A stretch of DNA of 64,000 bases from Polaromonas vacuolata (GTDB lineage Bacteria; Pseudomonadota; Gammaproteobacteria; Burkholderiales; Burkholderiaceae_C), in the NCBI RefSeq assembly GCF_012584515.1, contig NZ_CP051461.1, positions 1,607,501 through 1,671,500 of the forward strand. The letters run 5' to 3'. A model generated the notes under the pieces. The model saw nothing but the letters and a program-made list of their open reading frames with translations. It was not told the DNA's origin and did no database searches. Shown piece after piece: positions 1-12,095 of this stretch (the first letter of the stretch is position 1; every line of letters starts with the position of its first letter). The position numbers and the translations under genes were made by a program.

Positions 1-261
1 TGATTCATTTCAATTATTGGCTGTTCTTTAAAAATTTATAGAGTTAAATTAGCGTCGTTAGCGGAAACTGCACATTCGTAAAGGTTTAGTGCAGACCGTG
101 CCGCTAGCGACATAGTAGTAAATAATTTTTTGATTGCGTCAAAAGAAACTTTTAATTTCGATAGTAATTTATTGAATAATTGGAAGATACGGCATAACGC
201 GTGTGGTGTAAGACCACACAATCATTCCTTGAAGATAGCTTATGAGAAATCAAAGTTATAG
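1..261 (+). other. 3' part of the rRNA internal transcribed spacer upstream of 23S
   Basis: No tRNA gene is visible in this stretch. It is AT-rich and begins with a GCTGTTCTTTAAAAATT-like segment, of the sort common in betaproteobacterial spacers near antitermination signals. Its last bases (251-261) belong to the long processing stem that closes 23S. The 16S gene and any spacer tRNAs would lie before the window. Confidence 0.7.
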
Positions 262-3140
<2,879 letters not shown>

Positions 3141-3363
3141 TATAACTTTGAAAGTCTCGAATTGATTGTGGAGACACAGGCAGTTTGTGAATCAAGGTGT
3201 TATGCCAAGTTGACGCATTCAAGAAAACAAAAAGACACGCTGTGCAGCAGGCATGGTGTGCATTTACTACGACAAAAGCTAATTTGCTCTATAGATTCGA
3301 TGGGCTGAGGGTGCGCTGCTGGTTAAACCCTGGTGCGCACGGACTCAGTCGATCAAAAAGTTA

Positions 3364-3479
3364 TGCCTGATGACCATAGCAAGTTGGTACCACTCCTTCC
3401 CATCCCGAACAGGAAAGTGAAACGACTTAGCGCCGATGATAGTGCGGATTCCCGTGTGAAAGTAGGACATCGTCAGGCT
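3364..3479 (+). rRNA. rrf: 5S ribosomal RNA
   Basis: About 116 nt, from TGCCTGATGACC to the complementary GTCAGGC end. The internal segments CCCGAACAGGAAAGTGAAACG and TTAGCGCCGATGATAGT match conserved 5S loops A to C and the 3' domain. It follows 23S by about 220 nt, and I see no tRNA in that spacer, which gives the order 23S-5S at the operon end. Confidence 0.96.
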
Positions 3480-3494
3480 CTTATGCCTAGACTG

Positions 3495-3533
3495 GCCCAG
3501 TTGATCTTGTGATCGACTGGGCTTTTCTTTTTT
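3495..3533 (+). terminator. Rho-independent terminator of the rRNA operon
   Basis: A 12-bp stem (GCCCAGTTGATC against GATCGACTGGGC, one G-U pair) with a TTGT loop is followed at once by a T-rich run, TTTTCTTTTTT. It lies 16 nt after 5S, the expected end of the rRNA transcript. Confidence 0.92.
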
Positions 3534-3628
3534 GTGCTCTCGACATTCTGTCGACAAGCACCACCTATATATTCTATTTTTTTAACCTTGCTTAAACGTG
3601 TTGGGTTTGTTTGCGTATCCAGAACGCT

Positions 3629-5500
3629 CTATGAAGACTCGTGTTTCATATTGATTTGGTTTTCGCCTAATGCAGCGCAGCGCAATGCTAAGCATGTGAT
3701 GTCATCTGATTGTTCTGCACCTTGTGCAAAATTTTCTACTGCTTGAAGCACTCTCATGACAGCTTCTTCTGGAGAATTACTAACATTACCTTTGAATAGA
3801 TCTGCCAATCTGTTGCTGCCAAACTCATCTTCAGTGGTGTTGATTGCTTCAGTAACGCCGTCTGAATACATCAGTAGCAAATCACCTGGTTGCAACCGTG
3901 TGATTCCTTGCTTGTAAATACTCCCTTCTATAACTCCTAGAGCAATGCCTTTAGTTGGCGCTAACCATTCCACTTGTCCGTCTTGGCGAATTAGCATAGG
4001 CGGTGGGTGACCTGCGTTGATATAGTTCAGGCTGCCGTCTTTTGGGTTGTAGCGTGCAAAGAGTGTTGTGACAAACATGCAGTTTTCGTTGTCCTCGCAA
4101 AGTCCCTCGTTAACTTTTTCAACGATTGCACCTAGACCTTGCTCACTATGAATTGCAATTGTGCGCAGCAGTGTTTTCGATAGCATGCCGAATAGTCCTG
4201 CAGAAATTCCCTTGCCGCTTACGTCTGCCACCACCATGTTGCGCATGCCGTCAATTTCAAAGTGGTCATAAAAATCGCCCCCCACATCTTTCGCTGCTCG
4301 CATAGTGCCCCATAGTGAAAAGCGTGTATCTGCTGGCCAGTGTCTGGGTAATATTGATTGCTGTAGTTTGGCGGCGATATCGATTTCACGACGTAAGCTA
4401 CTTAATTGTAATGATTCTCGAAAAGCCTTGGCAATTGCATCAAACCAAGGCCGCCAAGCTTGAGGCACTAATGGAATAGGCCCTGGCCTGAAGTTGGACT
4501 CGGCCACTAAATAAGCCACTAACTTAGCTGCTGGACTAACAAATTCACGTGAAGTCACTACGTAGGTCACGGCCATCAGCAATGCCAAGCCCAACAGTAC
4601 AGCCAGCATATCGCCGCCACGATCAAGTAGTATTTTTTCCCAAAGTGTTATGCGGGGTACGCTAAAAACCAATTGCCAAGGTGCGGCGACAAAAGCCCTG
4701 CGCAGCACAATATCACTGCCTACTGTTGCCGTTTTTGAGTTTGGAAGCGCGTTGAGTGCGGCAATCGATGCCAAGGTTTTTGGGTTAAATGCTTGATTCC
4801 ACTGCCCCGGTTCACGCACTTGTAGAGGATCTTTGAAGATTTTTGGGTTGGCCATAATTCGGCCTTCTGCATCGACCATTGAAACTGTTCCCAAGGGGTA
4901 ACCAAACTCTGAATTGTCGCGATTGAGGTAGTCAAGACTGGTGTCTACCGAGATCACGCCCATGAACCGGTCTATGTCATATACCGGGGCGGAGACCGGC
5001 GCGAGTAGACCAATTTCTTCGCCCGCAAAATAAGGTTGTGACCAAAATCGCAGACGATTTGGATTGGCTTTGACTTGCGCTTGCTGCCAAGTTTCGTTAG
5101 ACCAGATGGATTTTTCTAGTGGTAGCACTGCCGCGGGTTGCCAAGGTGAAATTAGCTCAAAGTGATGCACAGATACGAACCGCACACGGGCGATGTGTGG
5201 CAGGTTGAAAGTCATGGACTGGAGATTTTTGTTAAGCGCCATGGCGGTATCGACATCGCAGTAAAACTGCGCGCTGCGCTGTTTGAGCGAACCATATCCG
5301 AGTAAGTTGCCGCCGTTATCGCGGTCACTCACCTCATCACGATTAAAGCCATTCACAGTCTCGCTTAGCTCATAGCGGCTGTCCGGACTACGTTGATTAG
5401 TGCACGCCGGTTTGTCTTGAAGGTTTGCCGTTTGTGGTGTGCCGGCGATCATGCGTAACGCTTCGAGTTGTTCCGCGGAGGCCGCCAACATGAACTCCAT
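3629..5500 (-). CDS. Cache-sensor PP2C-type (SpoIIE) serine phosphatase, 5' end frameshifted
   Basis: A membrane-bound phosphatase of the PPM/SpoIIE kind, which typically dephosphorylates anti-sigma-factor antagonists. The visible 623-aa frame has an extracytoplasmic Cache-like region (about 1-280), a membrane helix at about 297-316 and a PP2C domain at about 406-610. Metal-binding and core motifs are VGGDFYD (406-412), DVSGKG (426-431), NAGHPPP (495-501) and YSDGVTEA (545-552). The ATG at 5500 is only the first in-frame ATG. The natural start is probably at 5688, in another frame, where a first membrane helix is encoded; the two are separated by an A8 run at 5575-5582 (T8 in the coding strand). 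As read, the protein lacks its N-terminal anchor. The gene stands alone, and no anti-sigma partner is visible nearby. Confidence 0.85.
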   Translation of the reverse strand: MEFMLAASAEQLEALRMIAGTPQTANLQDKPACTNQRSPDSRYELSETVNGFNRDEVSDRDNGGNLLGYGSLKQRSAQFYCDVDTAMALNKNLQSMTFNLPHIARVRFVSVHHFELISPWQPAAVLPLEKSIWSNETWQQAQVKANPNRLRFWSQPYFAGEEIGLLAPVSAPVYDIDRFMGVISVDTSLDYLNRDNSEFGYPLGTVSMVDAEGRIMANPKIFKDPLQVREPGQWNQAFNPKTLASIAALNALPNSKTATVGSDIVLRRAFVAAPWQLVFSVPRITLWEKILLDRGGDMLAVLLGLALLMAVTYVVTSREFVSPAAKLVAYLVAESNFRPGPIPLVPQAWRPWFDAIAKAFRESLQLSSLRREIDIAAKLQQSILPRHWPADTRFSLWGTMRAAKDVGGDFYDHFEIDGMRNMVVADVSGKGISAGLFGMLSKTLLRTIAIHSEQGLGAIVEKVNEGLCEDNENCMFVTTLFARYNPKDGSLNYINAGHPPPMLIRQDGQVEWLAPTKGIALGVIEGSIYKQGITRLQPGDLLLMYSDGVTEAINTTEDEFGSNRLADLFKGNVSNSPEEAVMRVLQAVENFAQGAEQSDDITCLALRCAALGENQINMKHESS

Positions 5501-5517
5501 GAACTGGCCGTGACGTT

Positions 5518-5688
5518 CTACATGGCCATGAATGATGTCGATTTCATCATCAAACGCTGCTGCAATTGAATGCCAAAAAAAAGTGTGATTCCTAGCAATA
5601 TGCTGGCGTAGGCCGTACCGATAATTCGATTGTAATTACGAAAAAATACGGGATCGGATTGAATACTGGCTTCTTGTACGTCGCTCAT
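5518..5688 (-). pseudogene. Detached N-terminal fragment of the PP2C phosphatase gene
   Basis: From an ATG at 5688 this frame encodes 56 residues, including the hydrophobic stretch YASILLGITLFF, then stops at 5518-5520. At the T8 run (plus-strand A8 at 5575-5582) a shift of one base joins it to the downstream frame, which then reads FWHSIAAAFDDEIDIIHGHV and continues into the 623-aa phosphatase. That gives a normal two-helix Cache sensor, so this is the true 5' end separated by a single indel. A sequencing error or slippage is possible. Confidence 0.7.
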
Positions 5689-5998
5689 GTAGTTTTTTTA
5701 ATATGTCTGATTTACTGAACGCCAGATTAATGTTTCTTAATGAAACATATGTCAACTGAGTGTAGTTTGATCTAAGTATTAATGTCCACTGCGGATTGCG
5801 TATGCGTTTTATTTGCTTTTGTTATCTCGGTTAGGTCTTTTACGCTACCCAACACTTTGTAAAGGTTGTCCCTTGCTTCTGTGCCCTAGGCTGTGGATAA
5901 GCGTTGGGATAAGCGCGCAAAGTCAGGCTGGTTGCGGGCTGCTACAGATTGCTTAAAAAGAAGGCAAGAGATGTTAATCAACGTGCATCTAAAGACTA
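5689..5998. other. Intergenic region between divergent phosphatase gene and umuDC
   Basis: About 310 bases with no supported gene. It should contain the promoters of both divergent units, but apart from the SOS box at its right end I could not assign promoter elements with confidence. Confidence 0.6.
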
Positions 5999-6018
5999 TA
6001 CTGTATGCATATACAGTT
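5999..6018 (+). promoter_or_regulatory. LexA-binding SOS box of umuDC
   Basis: The core CTGTATGCATATACAG at 6001-6016 fits CTGT-N8-ACAG exactly and is flanked by TA, as in the extended consensus. It ends 13 nt before the umuD start, so bound LexA would block the promoter. This predicts DNA-damage induction of umuDC. Confidence 0.9.
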
Positions 6019-6028
6019 ATTTTTCAGC

Positions 6029-6472
6029 ATGCCGTTAACTTTTCTACATTCAGATACACCCTTGCCGCTCACCGATGCGCCGGGTTGGGTTAACGCATTA
6101 CCGTGTAGTGTTGCTGCTGGTTTCCCTTCACCAGCCGAAGACCATATGGTCAAACGCATCGACTTGATGGAGCAACTTATTCGTCACCCTCAGGCGACTT
6201 TTTTACTGCGTATACGCGGCGAGTCTATGCGTGAGGCAGGTATTTTTGATAACGATGTTGTCTTGGTAGACCGTGCCATCAATCCTCGATCTGGCCATGT
6301 GGTGGTGGCCGTTGTGGACGGTGAATTTGTGTGCAAGACGCTGTGGCAACGCGCTGGCCGCATCAAGCTCAAAGCCGCTAATCCAACCTTTGCCGACATC
6401 AGCCCAAAAGAAGGTCAAATGGTAGAGGTCTGGGGTGTGGTGGTCGCCGCGATCAAGCAGTTTCCCATCTGA
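6029..6472 (+). CDS. umuD: UmuD-like S24 peptidase, subunit of DNA polymerase V
   Basis: Translesion polymerase accessory protein that is activated by RecA-stimulated self-cleavage. The 147-aa product has the cleavage site Ala30-Gly31 (AAGFPSP), the catalytic serine in GESMREAG (Ser66) and the general-base lysine in VCKTL (Lys103). The 37-residue Ser-Lys spacing equals that of E. coli UmuD. I chose the ATG at 6029, because an earlier in-frame ATG at 6005 lies inside the LexA operator. umuC follows 8 nt later, so the two form an SOS-induced operon. A LexA identity is excluded by the missing DNA-binding domain. Confidence 0.93.
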   Translation: MPLTFLHSDTPLPLTDAPGWVNALPCSVAAGFPSPAEDHMVKRIDLMEQLIRHPQATFLLRIRGESMREAGIFDNDVVLVDRAINPRSGHVVVAVVDGEFVCKTLWQRAGRIKLKAANPTFADISPKEGQMVEVWGVVVAAIKQFPI

Positions 6473-6480
6473 GGCTAGCC

Positions 6481-7785
6481 GTGTACGCCTTGGTTGACGG
6501 TAACAATTTTTATGCCTCTTGCGAACGCGTCTTTCGCCCCAGTCTGAACGCTCTGCCGCTGGTGGTGTTGTCCAACAATGATGGCTGTGCAATTGCGCGT
6601 TCTAACGAGGCCAAGGCTTTAGGTATCAAAATGGGCGCGCCGTGGTTCGAGATACGCCACTTCGTTGAGAGCCACGGCCTAGTCGCGCTGTCGGCCAATT
6701 TTGCGCTATATGGTGATTTGTCGGACCGCATGATGAGCGTAGCCGCTGGCCTTGGCCATCGCCAAGAGGTCTATTCCATAGATGAGTCTTTTGTTGACCT
6801 CAGCGGCATACGCGGTGACCACACTGAGCGCAGTCGCAAGGTGCGCCAACGCATCTTGCAATGGGTAGGTATTCCTTGCGGCATAGGGATTGGCCAGACT
6901 AAAACGCTGGCTAAGCTGGCTAACTTCATCGCCAAAACGGCTGAGCGCAAACCCGGCAGTTATCCGGCGCAATATGCACAAGTTTGTAATCTAGGTGCTC
7001 TGAGTCAAGCTGAGCTATATGCATTGCTAGGCGCGACCCCAGTTGGCGAGGTCTGGGGAGTAGGCCGGCGCTTGGGTGCTCAGTTAAAAGAGGGCGGTAT
7101 AGCGACTGTGCTGGATTTGGCGCGTATGGATCCGGCCAATGTCAGGCGGCGCTGGTCGGTCGTACTAGAGCGCACTGTGCGTGAGCTTCAAGGCATGGCC
7201 TGCATAGGCCTAGATGATCAACCCACTGCCAAGCACGAGATCGCTTGTACGCGTAGCTTTGGCGCACCGGTCAGTGAGCGTGATGACTTGCGCGAGGCTG
7301 TAACCGAATTTGCCAGTCGTGCGGCGGAAAAACTGCGTCGCCAGGCCAGTCGCACGGCCCGATTACTGGTCTATATCCGTACCAGTCCGTTTCGAGCGCA
7401 GGACAAACAGTATTCACGCTCCATCGTCGTGCCCTTGCGTCGGCCCAGCGATGACAGCCGGGCGATTGTGCAAGCCGCGCTCAGTGGGCTGGATAGGATT
7501 TTTCTGCCTGGCTACCTTTATGCCAAGGCCGGTGTGATGCTGTTGGACTTGCATGAGGCGAGTCAGTGTCAAGGCGAGCTTAGCTTGGATGATGATGAGC
7601 CTGCCGTCTCTGCCCATCGTTTGATGCCAGTGTTGGATGCGCTCAACCAGCGTTACGGGCGTGGATCCATGTTGTTAGCGAGCAGTGGATTAGCTGGTTC
7701 GCAGCGCGTTTGGAGCATGCGCCAGCAGCGCAAAACGCCAGGCTACACCACCTGCTGGGCGGACCTACCCGTAGCCCGGACTTAG
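6481..7785 (+). CDS. umuC: UmuC, catalytic subunit of DNA polymerase V (Y family)
   Basis: Error-prone Y-family polymerase that copies past damaged bases together with cleaved UmuD. The product is 434 aa, near the family norm of about 420. The metal-binding residues are in place: Asp6 in YALVDGNNFYASCERVF and Asp101-Glu102 in YSIDESFVDLSG. The helix-hairpin-helix and little-finger regions follow, and the UmuC-type C-terminal extension is present. It starts with GTG 8 nt after umuD and is under the same SOS box. It appears intact. Confidence 0.95.
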   Translation: MYALVDGNNFYASCERVFRPSLNALPLVVLSNNDGCAIARSNEAKALGIKMGAPWFEIRHFVESHGLVALSANFALYGDLSDRMMSVAAGLGHRQEVYSIDESFVDLSGIRGDHTERSRKVRQRILQWVGIPCGIGIGQTKTLAKLANFIAKTAERKPGSYPAQYAQVCNLGALSQAELYALLGATPVGEVWGVGRRLGAQLKEGGIATVLDLARMDPANVRRRWSVVLERTVRELQGMACIGLDDQPTAKHEIACTRSFGAPVSERDDLREAVTEFASRAAEKLRRQASRTARLLVYIRTSPFRAQDKQYSRSIVVPLRRPSDDSRAIVQAALSGLDRIFLPGYLYAKAGVMLLDLHEASQCQGELSLDDDEPAVSAHRLMPVLDALNQRYGRGSMLLASSGLAGSQRVWSMRQQRKTPGYTTCWADLPVART

Positions 7786-7806
7786 TGCTCGAAAAGGCGA
7801 TAGGTT

Positions 7807-9747
7807 TTATGTGCTTTGGCTAGGTTTAAAAGTAAGATCAGTTCCAGATTTTGACTTGATTGACTTAAATACCTCGCGTGCCCATCCCAAGATATTGTCG
7901 CGCGCCCAAAACTGCTGCATGCGTTCTATATAAAGCCAAGCTTCATACCGGCCGCCTACCAGCACGCCGTATTCACCATCAGGCTTGACGGCTTTAGGTG
8001 GTATTTTTTGCAGCAACATTCTGAGCAAAGTCGGATGCTCGATCTTTGCTAGAAACAGCAGTTGTGCGGCTCGTTGGTAATCACCTAGACCAAAAGTGGC
8101 CAATACGATGTTGAGTTTGAGCACTGGATTCATATCATCCGGGTATTGCGTTTGCAGCGCCAACACGTCGTGCCAGCGCTCATACCGCACATAGGCGCAA
8201 GACAAGTCACCACGCAGACCGTGGTTGTCATTCGGGTTTAACTCAAACACCAGCCAATGCGCCAGCGCCATAAAGCGTTCCCAGTTGTCCGCTTTCTGGC
8301 ACAGAAAAGCTAGATGCACGACGCTGCGCAGCATAGGCCGGTGGCTAGCGATCATCCACGGACACTGCACCGCTCCACCGGAACCCGCACCGGCTTCTAA
8401 TGTCAGGCGCAACTGCTCGGCCACGCGTTCGGCCATGGGTACGAGCAAACGCTGCTCAACCCCGGCCCAGGGAACTGTGTCTAAGGCCATCACTAGGTCG
8501 TCCAGTACATCAAAGCTGAACCATAAATCAGGATTTTTTTGCAGTAAATCTAGCCATTTTGGTGCCGTATCCCAGACATCATCCGCGTGGTTTTGCACAC
8601 GGCTTAAGTCGGGTTTTGTTTGATAGAAAACATCGCGCCAGTCGGCTTCTAGACATCGCAAACTCGTATCTGGCTCAAAGTCTGCGGCCATGCGCTGATC
8701 TTTGCCTTCGCTGTCTGGCTGGATCATTAGCTCGAAACTATGGCGTAGTTTGGGTGCGGGTGCGGCCATGAAAAGCGCATGCAGGCGTTGCAGGTCTTGA
8801 TTGGCTGAAGTGGCAATGCCCATCATGCCAAGGTGTGGATCGTTGGCGATTTCGTGCAAGTTGTCTACTAAGCGCTGGAGTTCTGGGTCGCGCTGCAGAC
8901 CTAAAAAGTTTGCCCACCAGGCCGCGCGCGACTTGGCTTCGTCTATGCGCTTTTCGCTCATGAGTATGGTGATTTCTAGAAAACTAAGCGCCGGATCATT
9001 CGGGTTTGCGTGGCTTGCCTGCACAAAAGATGACCAAGCTCCCGCATAGTCGCCGCGATCGGCTTGCATGGTGGTCAGGCGCTGCAATGCATCGCTTTGT
9101 AGGGCTGAGTCGCCGCGCTTTAAAAGCGTTTGAATAAGTTTTTCGCGCTTGGCCTTACGACCCAGTTCTTGCCACGCACTCATCAACTGATCAAACAGTG
9201 GCGAGAGCTCAACGGACAGCGGCCCAGTGCCCAAAAAATACGGCTCAAGCAGAGCGCACACACGAAGTGCATCACCGTTTTCAAGCCACTGCGCAGCGGT
9301 GTCTGTGACCGCATCAATCTCAGCTTGAGTGGTGCAAACTTCTTTTAATCGCGATAGTGGATAAGAGTCTAAAACGTAGCGCAACAAATTTATATCGCCA
9401 AAAAGAGGCGGCATGGACGGTGAGCCGCAGCAATTGCGGTGAAGTTTTCCCGAGCCGCAGGCGCAGCTCTCGTTCGCCGCTTGCCTAGGCTTGGCTTGGG
9501 CGCGTAGTCCGTTAGCCGGCATAGGTAAATCTGCATACATCGCGGTGGCCGCCGTGGCTAAAAAAATATTCACTTCCTCAGGGTCGGGCGGTAACTGCTC
9601 AAGTAAAAAAGGCACTAACGCGGGCAGTGTGACTTTAAACCACCGGGTAAAGCGCTCCGGTGTTTGATTAAGAAACGCCTGACGACCGGTGAGCTGTAAA
9701 AATATTTCAAGCTGACTTTGAAAGTCTAAGGATTCAAAGCTGTCCAT
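7807..9747 (-). CDS. SEC-C motif protein with helical/TPR-like C-terminal region
   Basis: A 647-aa protein of unknown function. Near residues 95-107 it carries a SEC-C zinc-binding motif (CAC, eight residues, CC), as found at the end of SecA and in many uncharacterised proteins. The remaining 500 residues are helical with repeated motifs resembling TPR units, for example DYAGAWSSFVQASHANPNDP. A start at 9747 (MDSFESLDF) avoids overlap with the upstream SDR gene; an upstream ATG at 9825 would overlap it by 32 nt. It is convergent with umuC and probably co-transcribed with the SDR. No catalytic motif is visible, so a role in protein binding is only a guess. Confidence 0.75.
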   Translation of the reverse strand: MDSFESLDFQSQLEIFLQLTGRQAFLNQTPERFTRWFKVTLPALVPFLLEQLPPDPEEVNIFLATAATAMYADLPMPANGLRAQAKPRQAANESCACGSGKLHRNCCGSPSMPPLFGDINLLRYVLDSYPLSRLKEVCTTQAEIDAVTDTAAQWLENGDALRVCALLEPYFLGTGPLSVELSPLFDQLMSAWQELGRKAKREKLIQTLLKRGDSALQSDALQRLTTMQADRGDYAGAWSSFVQASHANPNDPALSFLEITILMSEKRIDEAKSRAAWWANFLGLQRDPELQRLVDNLHEIANDPHLGMMGIATSANQDLQRLHALFMAAPAPKLRHSFELMIQPDSEGKDQRMAADFEPDTSLRCLEADWRDVFYQTKPDLSRVQNHADDVWDTAPKWLDLLQKNPDLWFSFDVLDDLVMALDTVPWAGVEQRLLVPMAERVAEQLRLTLEAGAGSGGAVQCPWMIASHRPMLRSVVHLAFLCQKADNWERFMALAHWLVFELNPNDNHGLRGDLSCAYVRYERWHDVLALQTQYPDDMNPVLKLNIVLATFGLGDYQRAAQLLFLAKIEHPTLLRMLLQKIPPKAVKPDGEYGVLVGGRYEAWLYIERMQQFWARDNILGWAREVFKSIKSKSGTDLTFKPSQST

Positions 9748-9793
9748 AGGTAAATTATTTTTGGTTAAATTTAAAGACGGGGCAAAGGTGTAA

Positions 9794-10555
9794 TCAGTAA
9801 CTGGCGCGGCCACCTGAAATATCAAACACCGCGCCGGTACTAAAAGCGCAGTCAGCAGACGCCAGCCAGCAAATCAGTGAGGCCGCCTCATCGACTTGTA
9901 GAAAACGCGCCATAGGAATTTTCGACAGCATGAAGTCGATGTGCTCTTGCTTCATGCTTTCAAACAGAGCAGTTTTGGCTGCGGCCGGCGTGACTGCGTT
10001 GACTAAAATTCCGCTGGTCGCCAGCTCTTTTCCAAGGGACTTGGTCAGGCCAATTAAGGCTGCCTTAGAGGCACTGTAATGCGAGGCATTGGGGTTTCCC
10101 TCTTTGCCAGCAATCGAGGCAATATTCACTATCCGGCCATAACCGTTTTCCAGCATATGCGGCACGATGGCGCGGCAAGTTAAGAACGGCCCCATCAGAT
10201 TAACTTCAATCACCCGGCGCCAGACCGCAGGGTCTAGCGCCCATGTCGGGCCGTTGCCGCCGGTAATGCCGGCGTTGTTGACCAAAATATCTATGCGCCC
10301 ATGGGCCTCGATAGTGGCAAGGCTTGCCGCTTGTACCGAGGCTTCATCGGTGAGTTCGACCAGTACGGTACTGACTTGAGCTTGATCTGAAATCGCCGAT
10401 AGTGCGCTAGCAGCTTCCTGTAGCTTGGTCGCGTTTACGTCCCACAAGGCAAGCGACGCGCCCGAGGCCAGCATGCGTTCTGCGCAAGCAAAGCCAATGC
10501 CTTGCGCACCACCGGTGATGACGGCGACTCTGCCTTTTAGATCGAGTTGATTCAT
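9794..10555 (-). CDS. Short-chain dehydrogenase/reductase (SDR family)
   Basis: NAD(P)-dependent oxidoreductase of the classical SDR family, 253 aa. The Rossmann glycine motif TGGAQGIG is at 14-21, NNAG at 94-97, and the catalytic Ser147, Tyr160 and Lys164 (YSASK) are all present. The sequence resembles 3-oxoacyl-ACP reductase-like and sugar or alcohol dehydrogenases, but the substrate cannot be read from it. It lies directly upstream of the SEC-C gene on the same strand. Confidence 0.88.
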   Translation of the reverse strand: MNQLDLKGRVAVITGGAQGIGFACAERMLASGASLALWDVNATKLQEAASALSAISDQAQVSTVLVELTDEASVQAASLATIEAHGRIDILVNNAGITGGNGPTWALDPAVWRRVIEVNLMGPFLTCRAIVPHMLENGYGRIVNIASIAGKEGNPNASHYSASKAALIGLTKSLGKELATSGILVNAVTPAAAKTALFESMKQEHIDFMLSKIPMARFLQVDEAASLICWLASADCAFSTGAVFDISGGRASY

Positions 10556-10819
10556 TTGTGGGTTCGGTTAAGGCGGTCTCTGCGCTTTGGTGTTTTTGAG
10601 ATGAGGACTTTTTATCGTAACCTTTTTTTTCATTGCCTCCAGCCGCGCAGCGCTTGTGGCGTTAGGCCGCACGATGGCGTGACGACAAAAAATAAGCGCA
10701 ATGTGGAGACGGATTTTGAGTCTTCACGAATCCTGAAGACCGAAAAAATCTCCAGAACAGAAAGGTGTCTAAGCTGTCGAGCAAGGTGCAAACATATCGG
10801 ATGTAGCTTGCTTAGATGA

Positions 10820-11800
10820 TCACTCGATTTCAAGCACCACATTACCAGCGACTGCGCCTTGCTCAACGCTCTGATGAGCCTTGACGACATCGGCCAGTGC
10901 AACCGTGCTGGCGATATTGTGGCGCAGCGTGCCAGCTGCCAGCCATTCGCTGAGCTGACTAACTGCCATGCTGCGGTTAGCCGGGGATAGTTCATAGACG
11001 ATGAAAAAATTCATGTGTATGTTTTTAATGATGGATGGCAAAAACGGAACCGCTATTTCAGCCTTGCCGCTACCGTATATCGCCATACAACCATTGGGTT
11101 TTAGTACCGCTTGATCGAGAGCGATATTCGCCGCTAGGTCTACTTCTACAATGCGGTCCAAGCCTTCGCCGCCGCTCGCTTCTAGGCACAGCGCTGTCGT
11201 GTCTTGGGTTTTGTAATTGATGACGGTGTCTGCGCCAGCGTCGCGCGCCAGTTTGGCTTTGACATCGCTGCTGACCGTCGCCACCACATGTTTTGCACCC
11301 AGTAGTTTTGCCATTTGCACCGCGTAGTGACCGACCGATCCAGCGCCACCGGCAATCAGCACGCTTTGGCCTTGAACGCCACCGGCCATTTGCAGCGCGT
11401 GCAAAGCGGTCAGTGCGGGAATGCCTAAGCAGGCACCGGCTTGCATTGAAACGCCTTCGGGCAGTAGCACGGCTTGCGCCTCGGGCAACACCACATATTG
11501 CGCTGCCGTGCCATGAGCGCGCTTCCAAGCGGCGTTCCAAACCCAAACACGCTCGCCAATGCGATTGGCATTCACGTCTGTGCCGACTTCATCGATATGG
11601 CCTGCGCCATCACTGTGCGGAATCACGCGCTCATACGGCATACCGCGTGAGCCAGCGCGAGACTTCACATCGGATGGATTAACACCCGAAAAAACCAGCT
11701 TGACGCGAACCTCGCCCGGCCCGGGCACAGGTGTTGGAAGTTCACCGAATTCAAGCACTTGATCGGCGGCACCTAGACTTTTGTAACTGGCTGCGAGCAT
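10820..11800 (-). CDS. NADPH:quinone oxidoreductase, zinc-independent MDR family
   Basis: Medium-chain dehydrogenase/reductase of the quinone oxidoreductase type, 326 aa. It has the GroES-like fold at the N-terminus (PGPGEVRVKLVFSGVNPSDV) and the nucleotide-binding motif GGAGSVGHYAVQMAK. The cysteine and histidine ligands of the zinc alcohol dehydrogenases are missing, which fits a quinone or enone reductase. It starts at the ATG at 11800 and is separated from the SDR gene by about 260 bp, so it is probably its own unit. Confidence 0.88.
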   Translation of the reverse strand: MLAASYKSLGAADQVLEFGELPTPVPGPGEVRVKLVFSGVNPSDVKSRAGSRGMPYERVIPHSDGAGHIDEVGTDVNANRIGERVWVWNAAWKRAHGTAAQYVVLPEAQAVLLPEGVSMQAGACLGIPALTALHALQMAGGVQGQSVLIAGGAGSVGHYAVQMAKLLGAKHVVATVSSDVKAKLARDAGADTVINYKTQDTTALCLEASGGEGLDRIVEVDLAANIALDQAVLKPNGCMAIYGSGKAEIAVPFLPSIIKNIHMNFFIVYELSPANRSMAVSQLSEWLAAGTLRHNIASTVALADVVKAHQSVEQGAVAGNVVLEIE

Positions 11801-11892
11801 GAAAATCTTTCTGTAGTCTGCGTTTTTTAAGCGAGAAGTTTTGTCAAGAGAAAATAGTAAATCATGACACAGCGCAGCAGTCGTTGCTAAGT

Positions 11893-11948
11893 GAGTGCTG
11901 GCATTGATCCGCTGGTGTTGCTGTCGAATACGAGTGCTGGCATTGATC
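11893..11948. repeat. 17-bp direct repeat pair
   Basis: GAGTGCTGGCATTGATC occurs at 11893-11909 and again at 11932-11948, 39 bp apart start to start, in the intergenic region between the quinone reductase and the BCCT gene. It may be a local duplication; no function is apparent. Confidence 0.7.
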
Positions 11949-12015
11949 GGCTAGTGCGACAGTGAGATTCACCGCTGATTGAGGATTAACCAAGCGTTTC
12001 TTTGGAGGCGGCAAT

Positions 12016-12059
12016 AGCGCCAGTTTAGCGCCAGTTTAGCGCCAGTTTAGCGCCGCTTT
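12016..12059. repeat. 11-bp tandem repeat, four units
   Basis: Three exact copies of AGCGCCAGTTT (12016-12048) and a variant AGCGCCGCTTT (12049-12059) run in tandem. The last unit continues into a short GC-rich palindrome (GCCGCTTTAGCGGC). It sits just past the stop codon of the BCCT gene, where it could act as part of a transcript end, but there is no clear U-tract. Confidence 0.75.
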
Positions 12060-12095
12060 AGCGGCGGCCCTAAACAAACTAAAGATTAAAGCGTA

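Noticed and set aside
6005..6028. Upstream ATG of umuD at 6005
   Set aside because: It lies within the LexA box, and the eight extra residues are not part of UmuD.
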